The position numbers and the translations under genes are program-made. Of a stretch of 64,000 nt of DNA, positions 17,223 to 27,213 are shown piece by piece. Under the pieces are notes generated by a model that saw only the letters and a list, made by a program, of their open reading frames with translations, had not been told where the DNA came from and made no database searches. The DNA comes from Filimonas lacunae (lineage in GTDB: Bacteria > Bacteroidota > Bacteroidia > Chitinophagales > Chitinophagaceae), in contig NZ_AP017422.1 in NCBI RefSeq assembly GCF_002355595.1, forward strand, positions 6,514,823 through 6,578,822, written 5' to 3'. Positions within the stretch are counted from its first letter, which is position 1. Every line of letters starts with the position of its first letter.

Positions 17223-19286
17223 ATGCAGGATAAACCAAAGACCTTCCAGCCATTTGTTTCACCCGAAACAAATATGAAAGAGCTTACTGTAAAGGCAATC
17301 GTAATGGGTTGCCTTTTCGGTATCATATTCGGGGCAGCCAACGTATACCTGGCGTTAAAAGCCGGGCTTACCGTTTCGGCATCTATCCCCATTGCCGTAA
17401 TAGCCATCACCCTGGGCCGCCGGTTATTGAAAACGACTATTCTCGAAAACAACATTATACAAACAGGCGGCTCGGCAGGCGAAAGCATTGCATCGGGTGT
17501 AGTGTTTACCCTGCCCGGCTTTTTGTTTTTAACCGACCCGGCCAGTGCCTCTTTTTTTAACTACATGACTATTTTAACGCTGGCCATATTCGGCGGCATA
17601 CTGGGTACTTTAATGATGATACCCTTACGCAGGTCACTTATAGTAAAAGAGCATGGCAACCTGCCTTATCCCGAAGGAACTGCCTGCGCCAGCGTATTAA
17701 AGGCCGGTGAAAAAGGGGGCAATGTGGCGCAAACCGCCTTTATGGGCCTGGGCTTTGCTTTTATCTATGCTTTTTTTCAAAAGGTATTGCGTGTAATTGC
17801 CGACGTGCCTTCTTTCATTACTGCACAAACCAATAAGTTTTTACCTTCTGCCCGGTTAAGCAGCGAAATAACTCCCGAATACCTGGGTGTAGGCTATATC
17901 ATTGGCTTACGCATATCCGGTATCCTGGTGGCAGGTAGCGTATTAAGCTGGTTTGTATTTATTCCTTTACTGGCAACCGTGGTGCCGGGTGATACCGTTG
18001 CTGCACAATTGGTGAAGCTGGGTTATTTATCCAACCTGCAAACAGCTGGCGGACCAGGCGACTGGAACCCGCTTACCCATTCTTTTGGCGATTGGTCAGA
18101 CGCTATCTACCGTGCTTATGTACGCCAGATAGGTGCCGGTGCAGTAGCAGCAGGTGGTTTTATTACCCTGTTTAAAACATTGCCCACCATTGTTTCTTCT
18201 TTTAAAGGCAGCATTGGTTCTATTAAACAGGATAAAGGCAACGCAGCTACCACTATCAGAACAGAACGCGACTTGGATATTCGTATTGTAGGTATTGGCA
18301 GCCTGGTATTGATTGCATTAATGGCCGTATTACCTCAAATACCTGGCGATACCCTCATTAGTAAGCTGGTCATTGGCATACTGGTAGTGGTGTTTGGCGC
18401 TTTCTTCGTTACCGTATCTTCCCGCATAGTTGGCCTTATCGGCAGCAGCAATAACCCTATCAGTGGTATGACCATTGCCACTATTATGGGCACCTGCCTG
18501 GTGTTTATTGCAGTAGGCTGGACCGGTAAAGTATTTGAGCCGCTTGCCCTGGTAGTAGGTGGTATGATTTGTATAGCCGCAGCCAATGCCGGAGCCACTT
18601 CACAGGATTTAAAAACCGGTTATATAGTAGGCGCAACGCCCAAATACCAGCAGATAGCCCTGTTTGCGGGTGCTATTGTTTCTTCTATTGCTATTGGTTT
18701 TACTATTAAAATACTGGATACGCCTTCACAAGCCATGCTGGCCAAAGGCATACACCATGCCATTGGTTCAGATGCCTTCCCCGCACCGCAAGGCACCCTG
18801 ATGGCCACACTGGTAAAAGGCATTTTGTCGTTTAACCTTGATTGGCAGTTTGTATTGGCCGGCGCAGCTATTGCCATAGTAATGGAATTGTGCGGCATAC
18901 AGGCACTGAGCTTTGCAGTGGGTGTATACCTTCCGCTAAGTACCACCCTTCCTATTTTTGTAGGTGGTGCAGTACGCGGTATTGTAGACTGGCGCAAAAA
19001 GAAAAAGGGCGAGGTTGTGGCTACAGAAGCAGGTGAAGAAGACCTTGGCAAAGGCAACCTGTTTGCTACCGGCCTGGTAGCAGGTGGCGCTATTGCCGGG
19101 GTACTGATTGCATTTCTTACCGCTAATGAAAAAGCCAGCGAATTCCTGTCCCATCTTAGCACCGAACATTTCTTTACCAATATGTTGGGTGTGCAGGGCT
19201 ATGCAGTCCTTGGCTTTTTATTATTCCTGGTAATGGCCTTTGTTTTATACCGGATAGCCATGAAAAAGGATGAACATATAGTATAA
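17223..19286 (+). CDS. OPT family oligopeptide transporter
   Basis: This 687-aa polytopic membrane protein belongs to the bacterial branch of the OPT family, carriers for oligopeptides or metal-peptide complexes. Typical blocks are the early NVYLALKAGLTVSASIPIAVIA, GNLPYPEGTACASVLKAGE, EYLGVGYIIGLRISG and GIVDW near the C-terminal half. About 14 to 16 hydrophobic segments occur. The Lys-rich loop around residues 595-605 probably faces the cytoplasm. It lies between two POT carriers and next to a secreted metalloprotease-like gene, which fits peptide scavenging. Confidence 0.92.
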   Translation: MQDKPKTFQPFVSPETNMKELTVKAIVMGCLFGIIFGAANVYLALKAGLTVSASIPIAVIAITLGRRLLKTTILENNIIQTGGSAGESIASGVVFTLPGFLFLTDPASASFFNYMTILTLAIFGGILGTLMMIPLRRSLIVKEHGNLPYPEGTACASVLKAGEKGGNVAQTAFMGLGFAFIYAFFQKVLRVIADVPSFITAQTNKFLPSARLSSEITPEYLGVGYIIGLRISGILVAGSVLSWFVFIPLLATVVPGDTVAAQLVKLGYLSNLQTAGGPGDWNPLTHSFGDWSDAIYRAYVRQIGAGAVAAGGFITLFKTLPTIVSSFKGSIGSIKQDKGNAATTIRTERDLDIRIVGIGSLVLIALMAVLPQIPGDTLISKLVIGILVVVFGAFFVTVSSRIVGLIGSSNNPISGMTIATIMGTCLVFIAVGWTGKVFEPLALVVGGMICIAAANAGATSQDLKTGYIVGATPKYQQIALFAGAIVSSIAIGFTIKILDTPSQAMLAKGIHHAIGSDAFPAPQGTLMATLVKGILSFNLDWQFVLAGAAIAIVMELCGIQALSFAVGVYLPLSTTLPIFVGGAVRGIVDWRKKKKGEVVATEAGEEDLGKGNLFATGLVAGGAIAGVLIAFLTANEKASEFLSHLSTEHFFTNMLGVQGYAVLGFLLFLVMAFVLYRIAMKKDEHIV

Positions 19287-19301
19287 TTAAAACGATCATA
19301 A

Positions 19302-19351
19302 TTAACTAAAGAGGGCGTATTCCATAAAGCGGATACGCCCTCTTTAGTTAA
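19302..19351 (+). terminator. Intrinsic terminator after the OPT carrier
   Basis: A perfect 19-bp inverted repeat (19302-19320 with 19333-19351) surrounds a 12-base loop. It is rich in A/T at the base and GC-rich (GAGGGCGTAT) at the top. It could act in both directions. Confidence 0.8.
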
Positions 19352-19432
19352 TTTCCGATAAGGATAAGCTAATCGCGGCGCATTCCCTCACCCCGGCAAT
19401 AGATACATTTATAGCTATTAAGGTATTCGAGT

Positions 19433-20326
19433 ATGAAAAAAATATTATCAGCATGCTGCCTGTGCGCAGGCATTATTTCTGTCCATGCACAAAAGCCCCC
19501 GGGCAACCCACCTCTTATCAGCACATTTGAGCAATACATTATCACTGTTCCGCCAGACAGTCTTCACCTGGATACTTTTTACGCCAGGTACACCGATGCT
19601 TATGGCATCCCGGTAGTATCATCACGCAATGTATCCGATGCAGCCTTGCTGGTAGGCCGGGACATTATCAATTATATGTTATTGAAAAGGCCCGATGTAA
19701 GAAAAGTGCTGATTGCCGGAAACGCGCGCCTGAGCATCATTGGCAAATCGGAAATGCAGACAGATTTACCAGAATGCAGGGATTGGAAAAAACCAACTAT
19801 TGACGATGTACGCTTAACACCTGGCGAACGTGATAACTACAATAAACCCGGCGGCATTGCTTCCATGACCGACAAGCAATACTGGAACCAGCGTGCACGT
19901 GGCATGGGCGGCATTCAAACTTCCTGTGCCGAAGAAAACCTGTTGGGTATACCTGGCACCCGGTATTATGGAGAGAATATTACTGTGCATGAGTTCAGTC
20001 ATAACATTATGGGTGCTTTGCAAACATTTGACACTGCTTTTAACAGGGCCATTGAAGCTGCTTATGCAGCTGCTTTAGCAAAAGGATTATACAAAGGCCA
20101 ATATGCTATTAATACCATTGCCGAATATTGGGCCGAAGGTTCGCAATGGTGGTTCTGGAGCAATTATGAATTTTACGATAACACCACCCGCATACAAACA
20201 CCCGACGATTTAAAAAGCTACGACCCCGCTTTGTATGCCATACTGGAAAGTGTATATGCAGGACATCATGTACCAGGCGATGTGTATTATGGTAAAAATA
20301 TCCCTTACCCGGCCAGACGCAAATAA
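19433..20326 (+). CDS. Secreted HExxH protein, putative zinc metallopeptidase
   Basis: This 297-aa protein has a signal peptide (about residues 1-20, ending VHAQ). The sequence HEFSH at residues 186-190 fits the HExxH zinc site, and Glu235 in YWAEGSQWWF, 45 residues later, is well placed as the third ligand of a gluzincin-type site. The arrangement recalls the ATLF-like/lethal-factor type superfamily, in which HExxH is followed by an ExxxxxxF helix. Activity is inferred from these residues. The next gene, a POT peptide carrier, starts 10 bases after the stop, so a peptide-releasing enzyme co-expressed with a peptide carrier is likely. Confidence 0.7.
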   Translation: MKKILSACCLCAGIISVHAQKPPGNPPLISTFEQYIITVPPDSLHLDTFYARYTDAYGIPVVSSRNVSDAALLVGRDIINYMLLKRPDVRKVLIAGNARLSIIGKSEMQTDLPECRDWKKPTIDDVRLTPGERDNYNKPGGIASMTDKQYWNQRARGMGGIQTSCAEENLLGIPGTRYYGENITVHEFSHNIMGALQTFDTAFNRAIEAAYAAALAKGLYKGQYAINTIAEYWAEGSQWWFWSNYEFYDNTTRIQTPDDLKSYDPALYAILESVYAGHHVPGDVYYGKNIPYPARRK

Positions 20327-20335
20327 CTCAATACT

Positions 20336-21865
20336 ATGCAAACCAAAACTAACCAGCTGCTGGGCCATCCCCGCGGATTATTTATTCTTTTTTTTACTGA
20401 AATGTGGGAGCGCTTTTCATTCTACGGTATGAAGGCATTGCTGATATTTTATTTAACCAAGTATCATTTCTTTTCCGACACAGCAGGTAATCAAATTGTA
20501 GGCAACTATGCCACACTGGTATATGCCTTACCCATATTGGGCGGATTGATAGCAGATAAATACCTGGGGTACCGCAAGGCAGTAACCTTTGGCGCTATAT
20601 TACTGGTGCTGGGCCATTTAGGTATGGCCATGGAAGGCACACAAGCTTATTACAATGCAGCGGGGCAACTGGTGCAGGACAAGCAGGCCATACAAGCCTT
20701 TTACTTTTCCATGGGGTTAATCATTATGGGCGTAGGCTTTTTAAAACCCAATATTTCGGCTATTACCGGCCGCCTGTATGAAAAAGGCGATGCCCGCCGT
20801 GATGCCGGCTTTACCATTTTTTATATGGGCATTAACCTTGGTTCATTCTCCTCTACATTGGTATGTGGCTGGCTAGGTGAAACATATGGCTGGCGCTATG
20901 GATTTGGAGTAGCAGGCATAGGCATGTTATTGGGGCTAATTACGTTTATATGGGGCAAAAAGCATTTAGAAAACAAAGCAGAACCCGCCAACCCGGCTTT
21001 GCTACGTGAAAAAACCTTTGCAGGCATCAGTAAAGAATGGATGGTATACTTATGCTCAGCAACAGGTGTTTTTGTTTGCTGGCAACTGGTACAGTATCAT
21101 GCGGTAGTGGGTGGTTTACTGGCAACAACTGCTTTAGTGGTGGTTCTTTTTCTTTTATGGTTTATCATTCGTCAATGCAATGCACAGGAAAAAGGCCAGA
21201 TGGCTTCTTTGCTGGTGCTAATATTATTCTCCGTTATATTTTGGGCATTATTTGAACAAAGCTATAGTTCTATGAACCTGTTCACCGACAGGGTAGTGAA
21301 TAGGCATACAGCCTGGGGTGAGATAAAGGCATCGCAATTTTTATCCCTCAGCGGCTTTTTCATTGTATTACTGGCGCCCTTGTTTGCAGTAATATGGATG
21401 TGGCTGATTAAAAAGAAGCGGGAACCCAATGCCGCAATAAAGTTTGGGATGGGTATTATATTCGCAGGAACAGGTTTTGGCGCGCTGGTACTAGGTATTC
21501 ATTATGCAAGCCATGCGGGGCAGGTTGGCCCGCTATGGTTGGTAGCCGCTTATTTTTTGCATACCTGTGGCGAGTTATGTATTTCTCCTGTAGGCCTTTC
21601 TGCTGTTACACGCCTGGCTGTTCCTAAAATAGTGGGTTTTATGTTGGGTACATGGTTTTTGGCCACAGCGGGCTCTGAATTCATTGCCTCCATACTGGCT
21701 AACATAGCCAGTGTAAATACTACTGGCGGTATTGCAACAGATATCCACGGTTCACTTCTTGCTTATTCCGCATTATTCCGTTTCCTGTTTTTTACCGGTT
21801 TAATTGCCGGAACAGCCTTATTACTGCTCTCTTTCTTTATCCGCAAATACCTGCGTGAACAATAA
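20336..21865 (+). CDS. Peptide MFS transporter, POT/PTR family (second copy)
   Basis: This 509-aa carrier is paralogous to the one at 15.5 kb. The signature TEMWERFSFYGMKALLIFYL and the block GVGFLKPNISAITGRLYEKGD are both present. It has about 14 membrane segments. It lies 10 bases behind the secreted HExxH gene, so they share a transcript, and it ends in a terminator shared with the convergent susD gene. Substrate is probably di- or tripeptides released by that enzyme; this is inferred from position. Confidence 0.92.
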   Translation: MQTKTNQLLGHPRGLFILFFTEMWERFSFYGMKALLIFYLTKYHFFSDTAGNQIVGNYATLVYALPILGGLIADKYLGYRKAVTFGAILLVLGHLGMAMEGTQAYYNAAGQLVQDKQAIQAFYFSMGLIIMGVGFLKPNISAITGRLYEKGDARRDAGFTIFYMGINLGSFSSTLVCGWLGETYGWRYGFGVAGIGMLLGLITFIWGKKHLENKAEPANPALLREKTFAGISKEWMVYLCSATGVFVCWQLVQYHAVVGGLLATTALVVVLFLLWFIIRQCNAQEKGQMASLLVLILFSVIFWALFEQSYSSMNLFTDRVVNRHTAWGEIKASQFLSLSGFFIVLLAPLFAVIWMWLIKKKREPNAAIKFGMGIIFAGTGFGALVLGIHYASHAGQVGPLWLVAAYFLHTCGELCISPVGLSAVTRLAVPKIVGFMLGTWFLATAGSEFIASILANIASVNTTGGIATDIHGSLLAYSALFRFLFFTGLIAGTALLLLSFFIRKYLREQ

Positions 21866-21900
21866 AAAAGGCTTCCGGTACAAAACCGGAAGCCTTTTTT
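21864..21900. terminator. Bidirectional terminator between the second POT gene and susD
   Basis: A 16-bp perfect stem AAAAAAGGCTTCCGGT with its complement has A and T runs on both sides, so it can end transcripts from either direction. Its left arm overlaps the POT stop codon. Confidence 0.9.
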
Positions 21901-21927
21901 AATATTGACTTGATTGTGTGTGTGCTA

Positions 21928-23469
21928 CTAATTGTAACCCGGATTTTGTGTATACAAGCCAGATTTCACCAATATCTCTGCTTGAGGAATAGGATAGATA
22001 ACATAGTTAGGCACTACTTCATTAATACTACCCGTAAGTCCCTGGCTGGTTCTCCATGCATTCATGGTAGTTACTGCCATACCTTCTCTTACCAAGTCAT
22101 TCCAGCGGAGTCCTTCTCCTAAAAACTCTCTTCTTCTTTCTTCCATCAGTTGCGCCAGTGTTACATTGGAAAGAGGTGTTGTGATGCCAGCTCTTGCCCT
22201 TACCGCATTTACAATAGAATCAACCGTAGCCTGTGTGCCGGCCGCGCCATGTAAAATACACTCAGCCTTCATCATCAGCACATCGGTATAGCGCATTACA
22301 ACAAAGTTGATCGGCCAATCCGTATAACGTGCTCCTATTTTAGAAATGTTGATATACTTTTTAATGAACGGACGGGTAGTATCGAACACTACATCGGTAG
22401 TAGCCGCTTTAAATTGACGCTGAATATTAAATGTATCCCTTGTATCGGTAACACCGGAAGCTTTATAAGAAGCTGTAAGATCGTAAGGGATGTTAAAAGT
22501 ACAAGTACCATAACCGTTACCATAACCGCTTAACCCTAAACCAGTGAAATAAGCAGGAGGCACCAGCATGCTGGGAAAATCGCCACCATAAGTAGTGCTG
22601 CTGGTAGAGTAGCCACTTACATATTGTACATCAAAAATCACCTCCTTGTTATTTTCATTGGTATAAGAGAAGATATTAGGATAGCTCGGCAGGAAAGAAT
22701 AAGTACCACTACCTATTACCTCGTTGAATAAAGCTAAAGCCTTGTCATATTCACCGCTGGCCAGGGTTGGACCTTCTACACCCGAGTAGGTTGGGCCCGA
22801 ACGGGTTAAGTATACCAGGCCTAATAATGTTTTAGCTGCACCTACAGTAGCGCGGCCCACATTGGTTCCTGTGTAAGTTGCAGGCAGCTTGCTTACGGCA
22901 TAGTTCAGGTCGCCAATGATTAAGTTATATACATCAGCTACAGGGCTTCTTCCTATGTTCAATGCTTCCGTATAAGTAGTAGCAGAATCTACAATAGGTA
23001 GTTTTCCGTAAAAGCGAAGCAGATCAAAATAATACAGAGCTCTTAAAAACCGGCACTCAGCTGTAAACCTATTACGTAAAGAGGTATCACCAATGTTAGC
23101 ACCTTTAGCCGCAATAGCATTCAATACCGTGTTAGCATTATAAATACCGTTAAAATCATTATTATATGCTCCTACAATAAACGCAGTAGTAGTAAGGTTA
23201 GGTGAAAAATTATTGATACCCTGCCAATCCCTGTTACCATCAGAAGTAGCACTTATATTATCCGAGCGCATCTCTCCCATCCATAACTGGTAATCAGGAT
23301 AGGCGTTTAAGTTAGAATATACACTGTTTACACCACTAAGGAAATCATTGGCATTAGCGTAATAGTTTCCGGTAGTTACACTGGAAACAGGTGACTGGTC
23401 CAGTTTTTTATTACATGCGCCAAAAGCAAGCAAAGCTGCGCATAATGATATGTTGATAATCTTTTTCAT
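21928..23469 (-). CDS. RagB/SusD family nutrient-binding outer-membrane lipoprotein
   Basis: This 513-aa lipoprotein has a signal peptide and lipobox (LLAFGACNKK, Cys at about residue 19). It shows the SusD-like N-terminal helices (YYANANDFLSGVNSVYSNL), the AECRFLRALYYFDLLRFYGKLPI TPR segment, and the C-terminal RRREFLGEGLRWNDLVREG motif. SusD proteins cap the SusC channel outside the cell and bind the nutrient. It follows its susC partner by 22 bases. No glycoside hydrolase or sigma/anti-sigma pair is adjacent, so the substrate is unclear; the neighbouring peptide carriers hint at peptides. Confidence 0.94.
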   Translation of the reverse strand: MKKIINISLCAALLAFGACNKKLDQSPVSSVTTGNYYANANDFLSGVNSVYSNLNAYPDYQLWMGEMRSDNISATSDGNRDWQGINNFSPNLTTTAFIVGAYNNDFNGIYNANTVLNAIAAKGANIGDTSLRNRFTAECRFLRALYYFDLLRFYGKLPIVDSATTYTEALNIGRSPVADVYNLIIGDLNYAVSKLPATYTGTNVGRATVGAAKTLLGLVYLTRSGPTYSGVEGPTLASGEYDKALALFNEVIGSGTYSFLPSYPNIFSYTNENNKEVIFDVQYVSGYSTSSTTYGGDFPSMLVPPAYFTGLGLSGYGNGYGTCTFNIPYDLTASYKASGVTDTRDTFNIQRQFKAATTDVVFDTTRPFIKKYINISKIGARYTDWPINFVVMRYTDVLMMKAECILHGAAGTQATVDSIVNAVRARAGITTPLSNVTLAQLMEERRREFLGEGLRWNDLVREGMAVTTMNAWRTSQGLTGSINEVVPNYVIYPIPQAEILVKSGLYTQNPGYN

Positions 23470-23491
23470 GACTTGTGTACTTCAGGTTCAA

Positions 23492-26400
23492 TTAAAAAGT
23501 AAGGTTTACACCCAGCGTAATGGTTTTGCTTAAAGGCATTGCACCATAGTCGCCCGGAAGCGGGTAGCTACCGTTACCACTGGTGTTAGTGTTTTGCGCT
23601 TCGGGGTTTACACCTCCCTTATATTTATCATGTCCAAAAAAGTTCTGAGCAGAAGCATATACGCGGGCAGCAGAGAACACGCTTGTTTTCAAAGCATTCT
23701 TTAAGTTGTAACCCAATGTAATGTTTTGAATTCTTATAAAGTCTGTTTTATATAACCAGTCTGTAGTAAAATAAGGAATAGTATAGTTAGTTCCTATTTT
23801 ACCTCTTGGTGCACTATAGTTTTGATTCTTCTCAGTCCATCTGTCGCGCCATACACCTAATGTAGTGTTTCTGCCATTGGCCGGGTTATCAATAGCACGT
23901 CCTAACCATGACATAACAGAACCGCCTTGCTGACCATACGCCTGTATACTTAAATCCCAGTTTTTGTATTTCAGGGTATTGGTAAGTCCCCAGGTATATT
24001 TAGGAGTAGGTCTGCCGGCAACAACGCGGTCATTGGCATCAATTACACCATCTTTCTTGGCATCCACATATTTGGTATCACCTACTTCCTGTCCTGCCAG
24101 TTTGGCTACGTTAGGATCTGCAATGTCCTTGGCAGTTAAAATGCCATCGGTTTGAATCAGGTAATAGCTAAACATAGGCACTCCTTTTTTCAACAGGAAA
24201 GGAGGGTTACCGCTATAACCGGAAGAGACGTTGATAGCTGCACCATCAGGACCTAAAGCTGTAATATGGTTGGTGTTAAATGCTATGTTGGCTTGAGTAG
24301 TCCACTGAACAACAGATGTATTTTTCAGATTATTCGTGTTAATACCAATCTCCAGACCTTTATTTTCTACCGCACCGATATTACGTAACAAAGAAGTAAA
24401 ACCACTTGCACCAGGAACCGGAACGTTCAACAATAAATTAGTATTCTTTTTCAGGTAAGCATCAACAGTAATGTTAATGCGGTTGTTCAATAAAGCCGCA
24501 TCCACACCTAAGTCGTAGGTATTAGAAGTTTCCCATGCCAGGGCAGGGTTAGGAATACTTGCAGGAGCCTGACCAGGAGCCACTGTGCCACCAAAGCTAT
24601 AATATGTACTGCTTAAAGTAGGAACTGCTGAGTAGTCGCCAATGTTATTGTTACCAGATTTACCCCAGCTTGCCCGCAGTTTTAAATCGTTTACAAAATT
24701 CACATTTTTCATAAATGATTCCTGCGAAATACGCCAACCGATAGAGGCAGAAGGGAAAGTACCCCAACGGCTGTCACTACCAAAACGGGAAGAGGCATCT
24801 TTACGAACAGTAGCTGAAACCAGATATTTACCATCGTAGTTATATTGTACCCTTGAATAATAAGACACCATTGCACTGTTTGACTCAGAAGTATTACCTG
24901 TAACAGTAGCGGCGTTATTGAGGGTTTGGACAATATTATTATTTAAACCGCCGGAAGAACTTAAAGTAAATGATTCGTAGTGCACATATCCATAAGACAT
25001 ACCTCCGATAACATTCAAATTATGCTTATCGGCAAAAGAAGTATTATAGGTAAGTGTGTTTTCACTAACAATATTTTGCTTTTTAAAGCCATTATATCCC
25101 GCAGAAGAAGATTTGCCAGGGGATGTTAAATAGTTAGTGATGTTACCGGCAACATAATCAGGAGTGTATGTTTTCCTGTTCATGTTGTTATCATCGTAGT
25201 TGAAAGTGGTTTTGAATGCCAGACCATTCATAATCTGATACTCACCATAGATGCTGAATAAGATACGGGTGGTTTTGGTAAGATTGGTAGTGTTTTGTAA
25301 ATAAGCTACCGGGCTTACGCTGGAGGTAGCAAACGTATACACGTTATTTTTACCTGCACCTGTTAACAATCCGGCTGTATCTTCAACAATTGGCGTCATG
25401 TTATACAGCTTCATCAGTTGGTTATCTTTACCTTCTGCACCAGGACTTTTTGTTTCAGAATAAGAAGGAGCCAGGTTAATCCCCAGTTTAAGCTTTTTGC
25501 TGGCAGTAATTTCTACGTTAGCCCTGGTTGAATAGTTTTTGTAGCCAGAATTTATTAAAGTACCATCCTGGTTTAAGAAGTTACCAGAAACAAAATAGCG
25601 TGCATATTCGTTACCACCGCTTCCTGAAACTTCGTAATTCTGAAATAATGCTTTACGAAAAGCTTCTTTCTGCCAGTCTACATAAGTAAGACCAGGATGC
25701 CCGGGCTGTGTCCACCTGTCATCTGTCATATATAGCGGGTTATAAGCGTTAGCCGCTAACCCTAATATTGCTCTTCTCTCTGCATTGGTTTGATCGGCAG
25801 TACGTCCCGTACCAGATCTTACCCATTTGTAGTTAGTAAGTTCAGTATCCTGATCAATCCACTCCTGTGCACTTAACACATCCAGTTTCTTGGCCACCTG
25901 GCTCATACCGGTATAAGCATTTACAGATAACCTGCTTTTACCTATTTTACCTTTTTTGGTAGTGATAATAACCACACCATTGGCAGCCCTTGAACCATAA
26001 ATAGCACCCGCAGCCGCATCTTTCAATACCTGAATGCTTTCGATATCGCTGGGGTTAAGGTTGTTTAACGGGTTACCGGTAAAGCCACCAGCAGAGTTCT
26101 GACTGGCCACATCCAACGGAAAACCGTCAATTACATATAAAGGCTCGTTGCCCGCACTTACCGAACCTGCACCACGCACCTGGATGCTTAAACCTGCACC
26201 AGGCATACCCGTTTGCTGTTTCACCTGTACGCCCGCCATCTGGCCAATCATAGCCTGATCAATACGGGCAATAGGCTTTTCTTCCAGGGTTTTGGTATCA
26301 AATGTGGCTACCGCACCGGTTAAATCCTTTTTCTTTTGTGAACCGTACCCCACCACAATCACATCATTCAATGCTTTTACAGCAGTTTGAAGCGTTACAG

Positions 26401-26719
26401 TCAAATTGGTTTTTCCTTCTACCGGCTGCTCCAGGTTGTTGTAACCAACATAGGAAAACACCAGCGTTGCATCAGCCGCAACAGATACGCGAAAGCTACC
26501 ATCCTCTTTTGTTACCCCAACAGACGAACCGTCTTTCACCTGGATAGATATACCAGGCAAAGGTTTACCAGTTTCGTCATTTACCTTTCCGGTAACCGTT
26601 ATCACTTTCTTTTGAGAGGTGGAATCCTGGGCTTGTGTAAAGCCTCCAGGCAGGAATTGGATCAGACAAAGGAACATCCCTGCAAGGATGCAGCCTTTTA
26701 AACCATGCAGTTGGTTCAT
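23492..26719 (-). CDS. SusC/RagA family TonB-linked outer-membrane protein
   Basis: This 1075-aa protein has a signal peptide (about 1-30), a CarboxypepD_reg-like domain (about 40-115, VTGKVNDETGKPLPGISIQVK), a TonB-dependent plug (about 125-255, with DVIVVGYGSQKKKDLTGAV and the SusC-type AIYGSRAANGVVIITTKKG) and a large beta-barrel ending in the aromatic residue expected for barrel insertion (GVNLTF). There is no STN domain, so it is probably not coupled to an anti-sigma factor, unlike the SusC at 35.5 kb. It is the first gene of a two-gene susCD operon. The 216-bp gap upstream holds its promoter. Confidence 0.95.
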   Translation of the reverse strand: MNQLHGLKGCILAGMFLCLIQFLPGGFTQAQDSTSQKKVITVTGKVNDETGKPLPGISIQVKDGSSVGVTKEDGSFRVSVAADATLVFSYVGYNNLEQPVEGKTNLTVTLQTAVKALNDVIVVGYGSQKKKDLTGAVATFDTKTLEEKPIARIDQAMIGQMAGVQVKQQTGMPGAGLSIQVRGAGSVSAGNEPLYVIDGFPLDVASQNSAGGFTGNPLNNLNPSDIESIQVLKDAAAGAIYGSRAANGVVIITTKKGKIGKSRLSVNAYTGMSQVAKKLDVLSAQEWIDQDTELTNYKWVRSGTGRTADQTNAERRAILGLAANAYNPLYMTDDRWTQPGHPGLTYVDWQKEAFRKALFQNYEVSGSGGNEYARYFVSGNFLNQDGTLINSGYKNYSTRANVEITASKKLKLGINLAPSYSETKSPGAEGKDNQLMKLYNMTPIVEDTAGLLTGAGKNNVYTFATSSVSPVAYLQNTTNLTKTTRILFSIYGEYQIMNGLAFKTTFNYDDNNMNRKTYTPDYVAGNITNYLTSPGKSSSAGYNGFKKQNIVSENTLTYNTSFADKHNLNVIGGMSYGYVHYESFTLSSSGGLNNNIVQTLNNAATVTGNTSESNSAMVSYYSRVQYNYDGKYLVSATVRKDASSRFGSDSRWGTFPSASIGWRISQESFMKNVNFVNDLKLRASWGKSGNNNIGDYSAVPTLSSTYYSFGGTVAPGQAPASIPNPALAWETSNTYDLGVDAALLNNRINITVDAYLKKNTNLLLNVPVPGASGFTSLLRNIGAVENKGLEIGINTNNLKNTSVVQWTTQANIAFNTNHITALGPDGAAINVSSGYSGNPPFLLKKGVPMFSYYLIQTDGILTAKDIADPNVAKLAGQEVGDTKYVDAKKDGVIDANDRVVAGRPTPKYTWGLTNTLKYKNWDLSIQAYGQQGGSVMSWLGRAIDNPANGRNTTLGVWRDRWTEKNQNYSAPRGKIGTNYTIPYFTTDWLYKTDFIRIQNITLGYNLKNALKTSVFSAARVYASAQNFFGHDKYKGGVNPEAQNTNTSGNGSYPLPGDYGAMPLSKTITLGVNLTF

Positions 26720-26935
26720 ATAGCAAATAATTGTTTAGAAAAAGCTAAGATATACGTCAAAGAATTCGCGAGTGTCCTGAACTGTCCTGTACGAGATTGT
26801 TATCTCCTTGTCAAAACCGACCAAACAAGTCAAACACATTGATTAACTGACGCTTTTACGCTATAAAACTAACGGCTCTCCCTTATACATAGGATCAAGG
26901 GAACAGTTTTTTAAGCAGTATTTAAAACAGAAAAT

Positions 26936-27100
26936 ATGAGAGGAAGCGCCTTATACACCGTTATTATCATACTTTTTACGGTAGCTTCTCCGGGAAATGA
27001 AATACTTCCAAGTGTAGGTGGGCTAAGCATTGTATGGATGATATGCCTGGCAGCTGGGTGTGTTTCTTTTGTGGTCCGTATAGCAGCCGGGCACGATTAA
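26936..27100 (+). CDS. Small two-span membrane protein candidate (54 aa)
   Basis: A 54-codon ORF lies alone between divergent susC and the universal stress gene. It begins MRGSALYTVIIILF and contains two hydrophobic stretches (about residues 6-18 and 29-47) separated by a short polar turn (SPGNEILPS), with a short basic/acidic end (AAGHD). It is not overlapped by another gene, and the upstream A-rich stretch (AAAACAGAAAAT) fits Bacteroidota ribosome binding. No family is recognised and chance cannot be excluded. Confidence 0.4.
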   Translation: MRGSALYTVIIILFTVASPGNEILPSVGGLSIVWMICLAAGCVSFVVRIAAGHD

Positions 27101-27149
27101 ATGTTACTTAAAAAGTAGCAGTACACGCACATACATATTAAATAAAAAA

Positions 27150-27176
27150 CCAGGGCAGCCTTTACAGCTGCCCTGG
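27150..27176 (-). terminator. Intrinsic terminator of the efflux operon
   Basis: A 10-bp GC-rich stem CCAGGGCAGC with its complement and 7-base loop is followed on the minus strand by TTTTTTATTT. It lies about 40 bases after the universal stress gene stop. Confidence 0.85.
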
Positions 27177-27213
27177 CGTGTGCTACTTTCCAGTGATTCT
27201 TATTGCCTGTCTG

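Noticed and set aside
18620-19180. 186-aa open frame antisense to the OPT carrier
   Set aside because: It lies wholly inside a clear transporter gene on the other strand and reads as low-complexity Ala/Pro/Thr sequence without a start signal. It is a shadow of codon bias.
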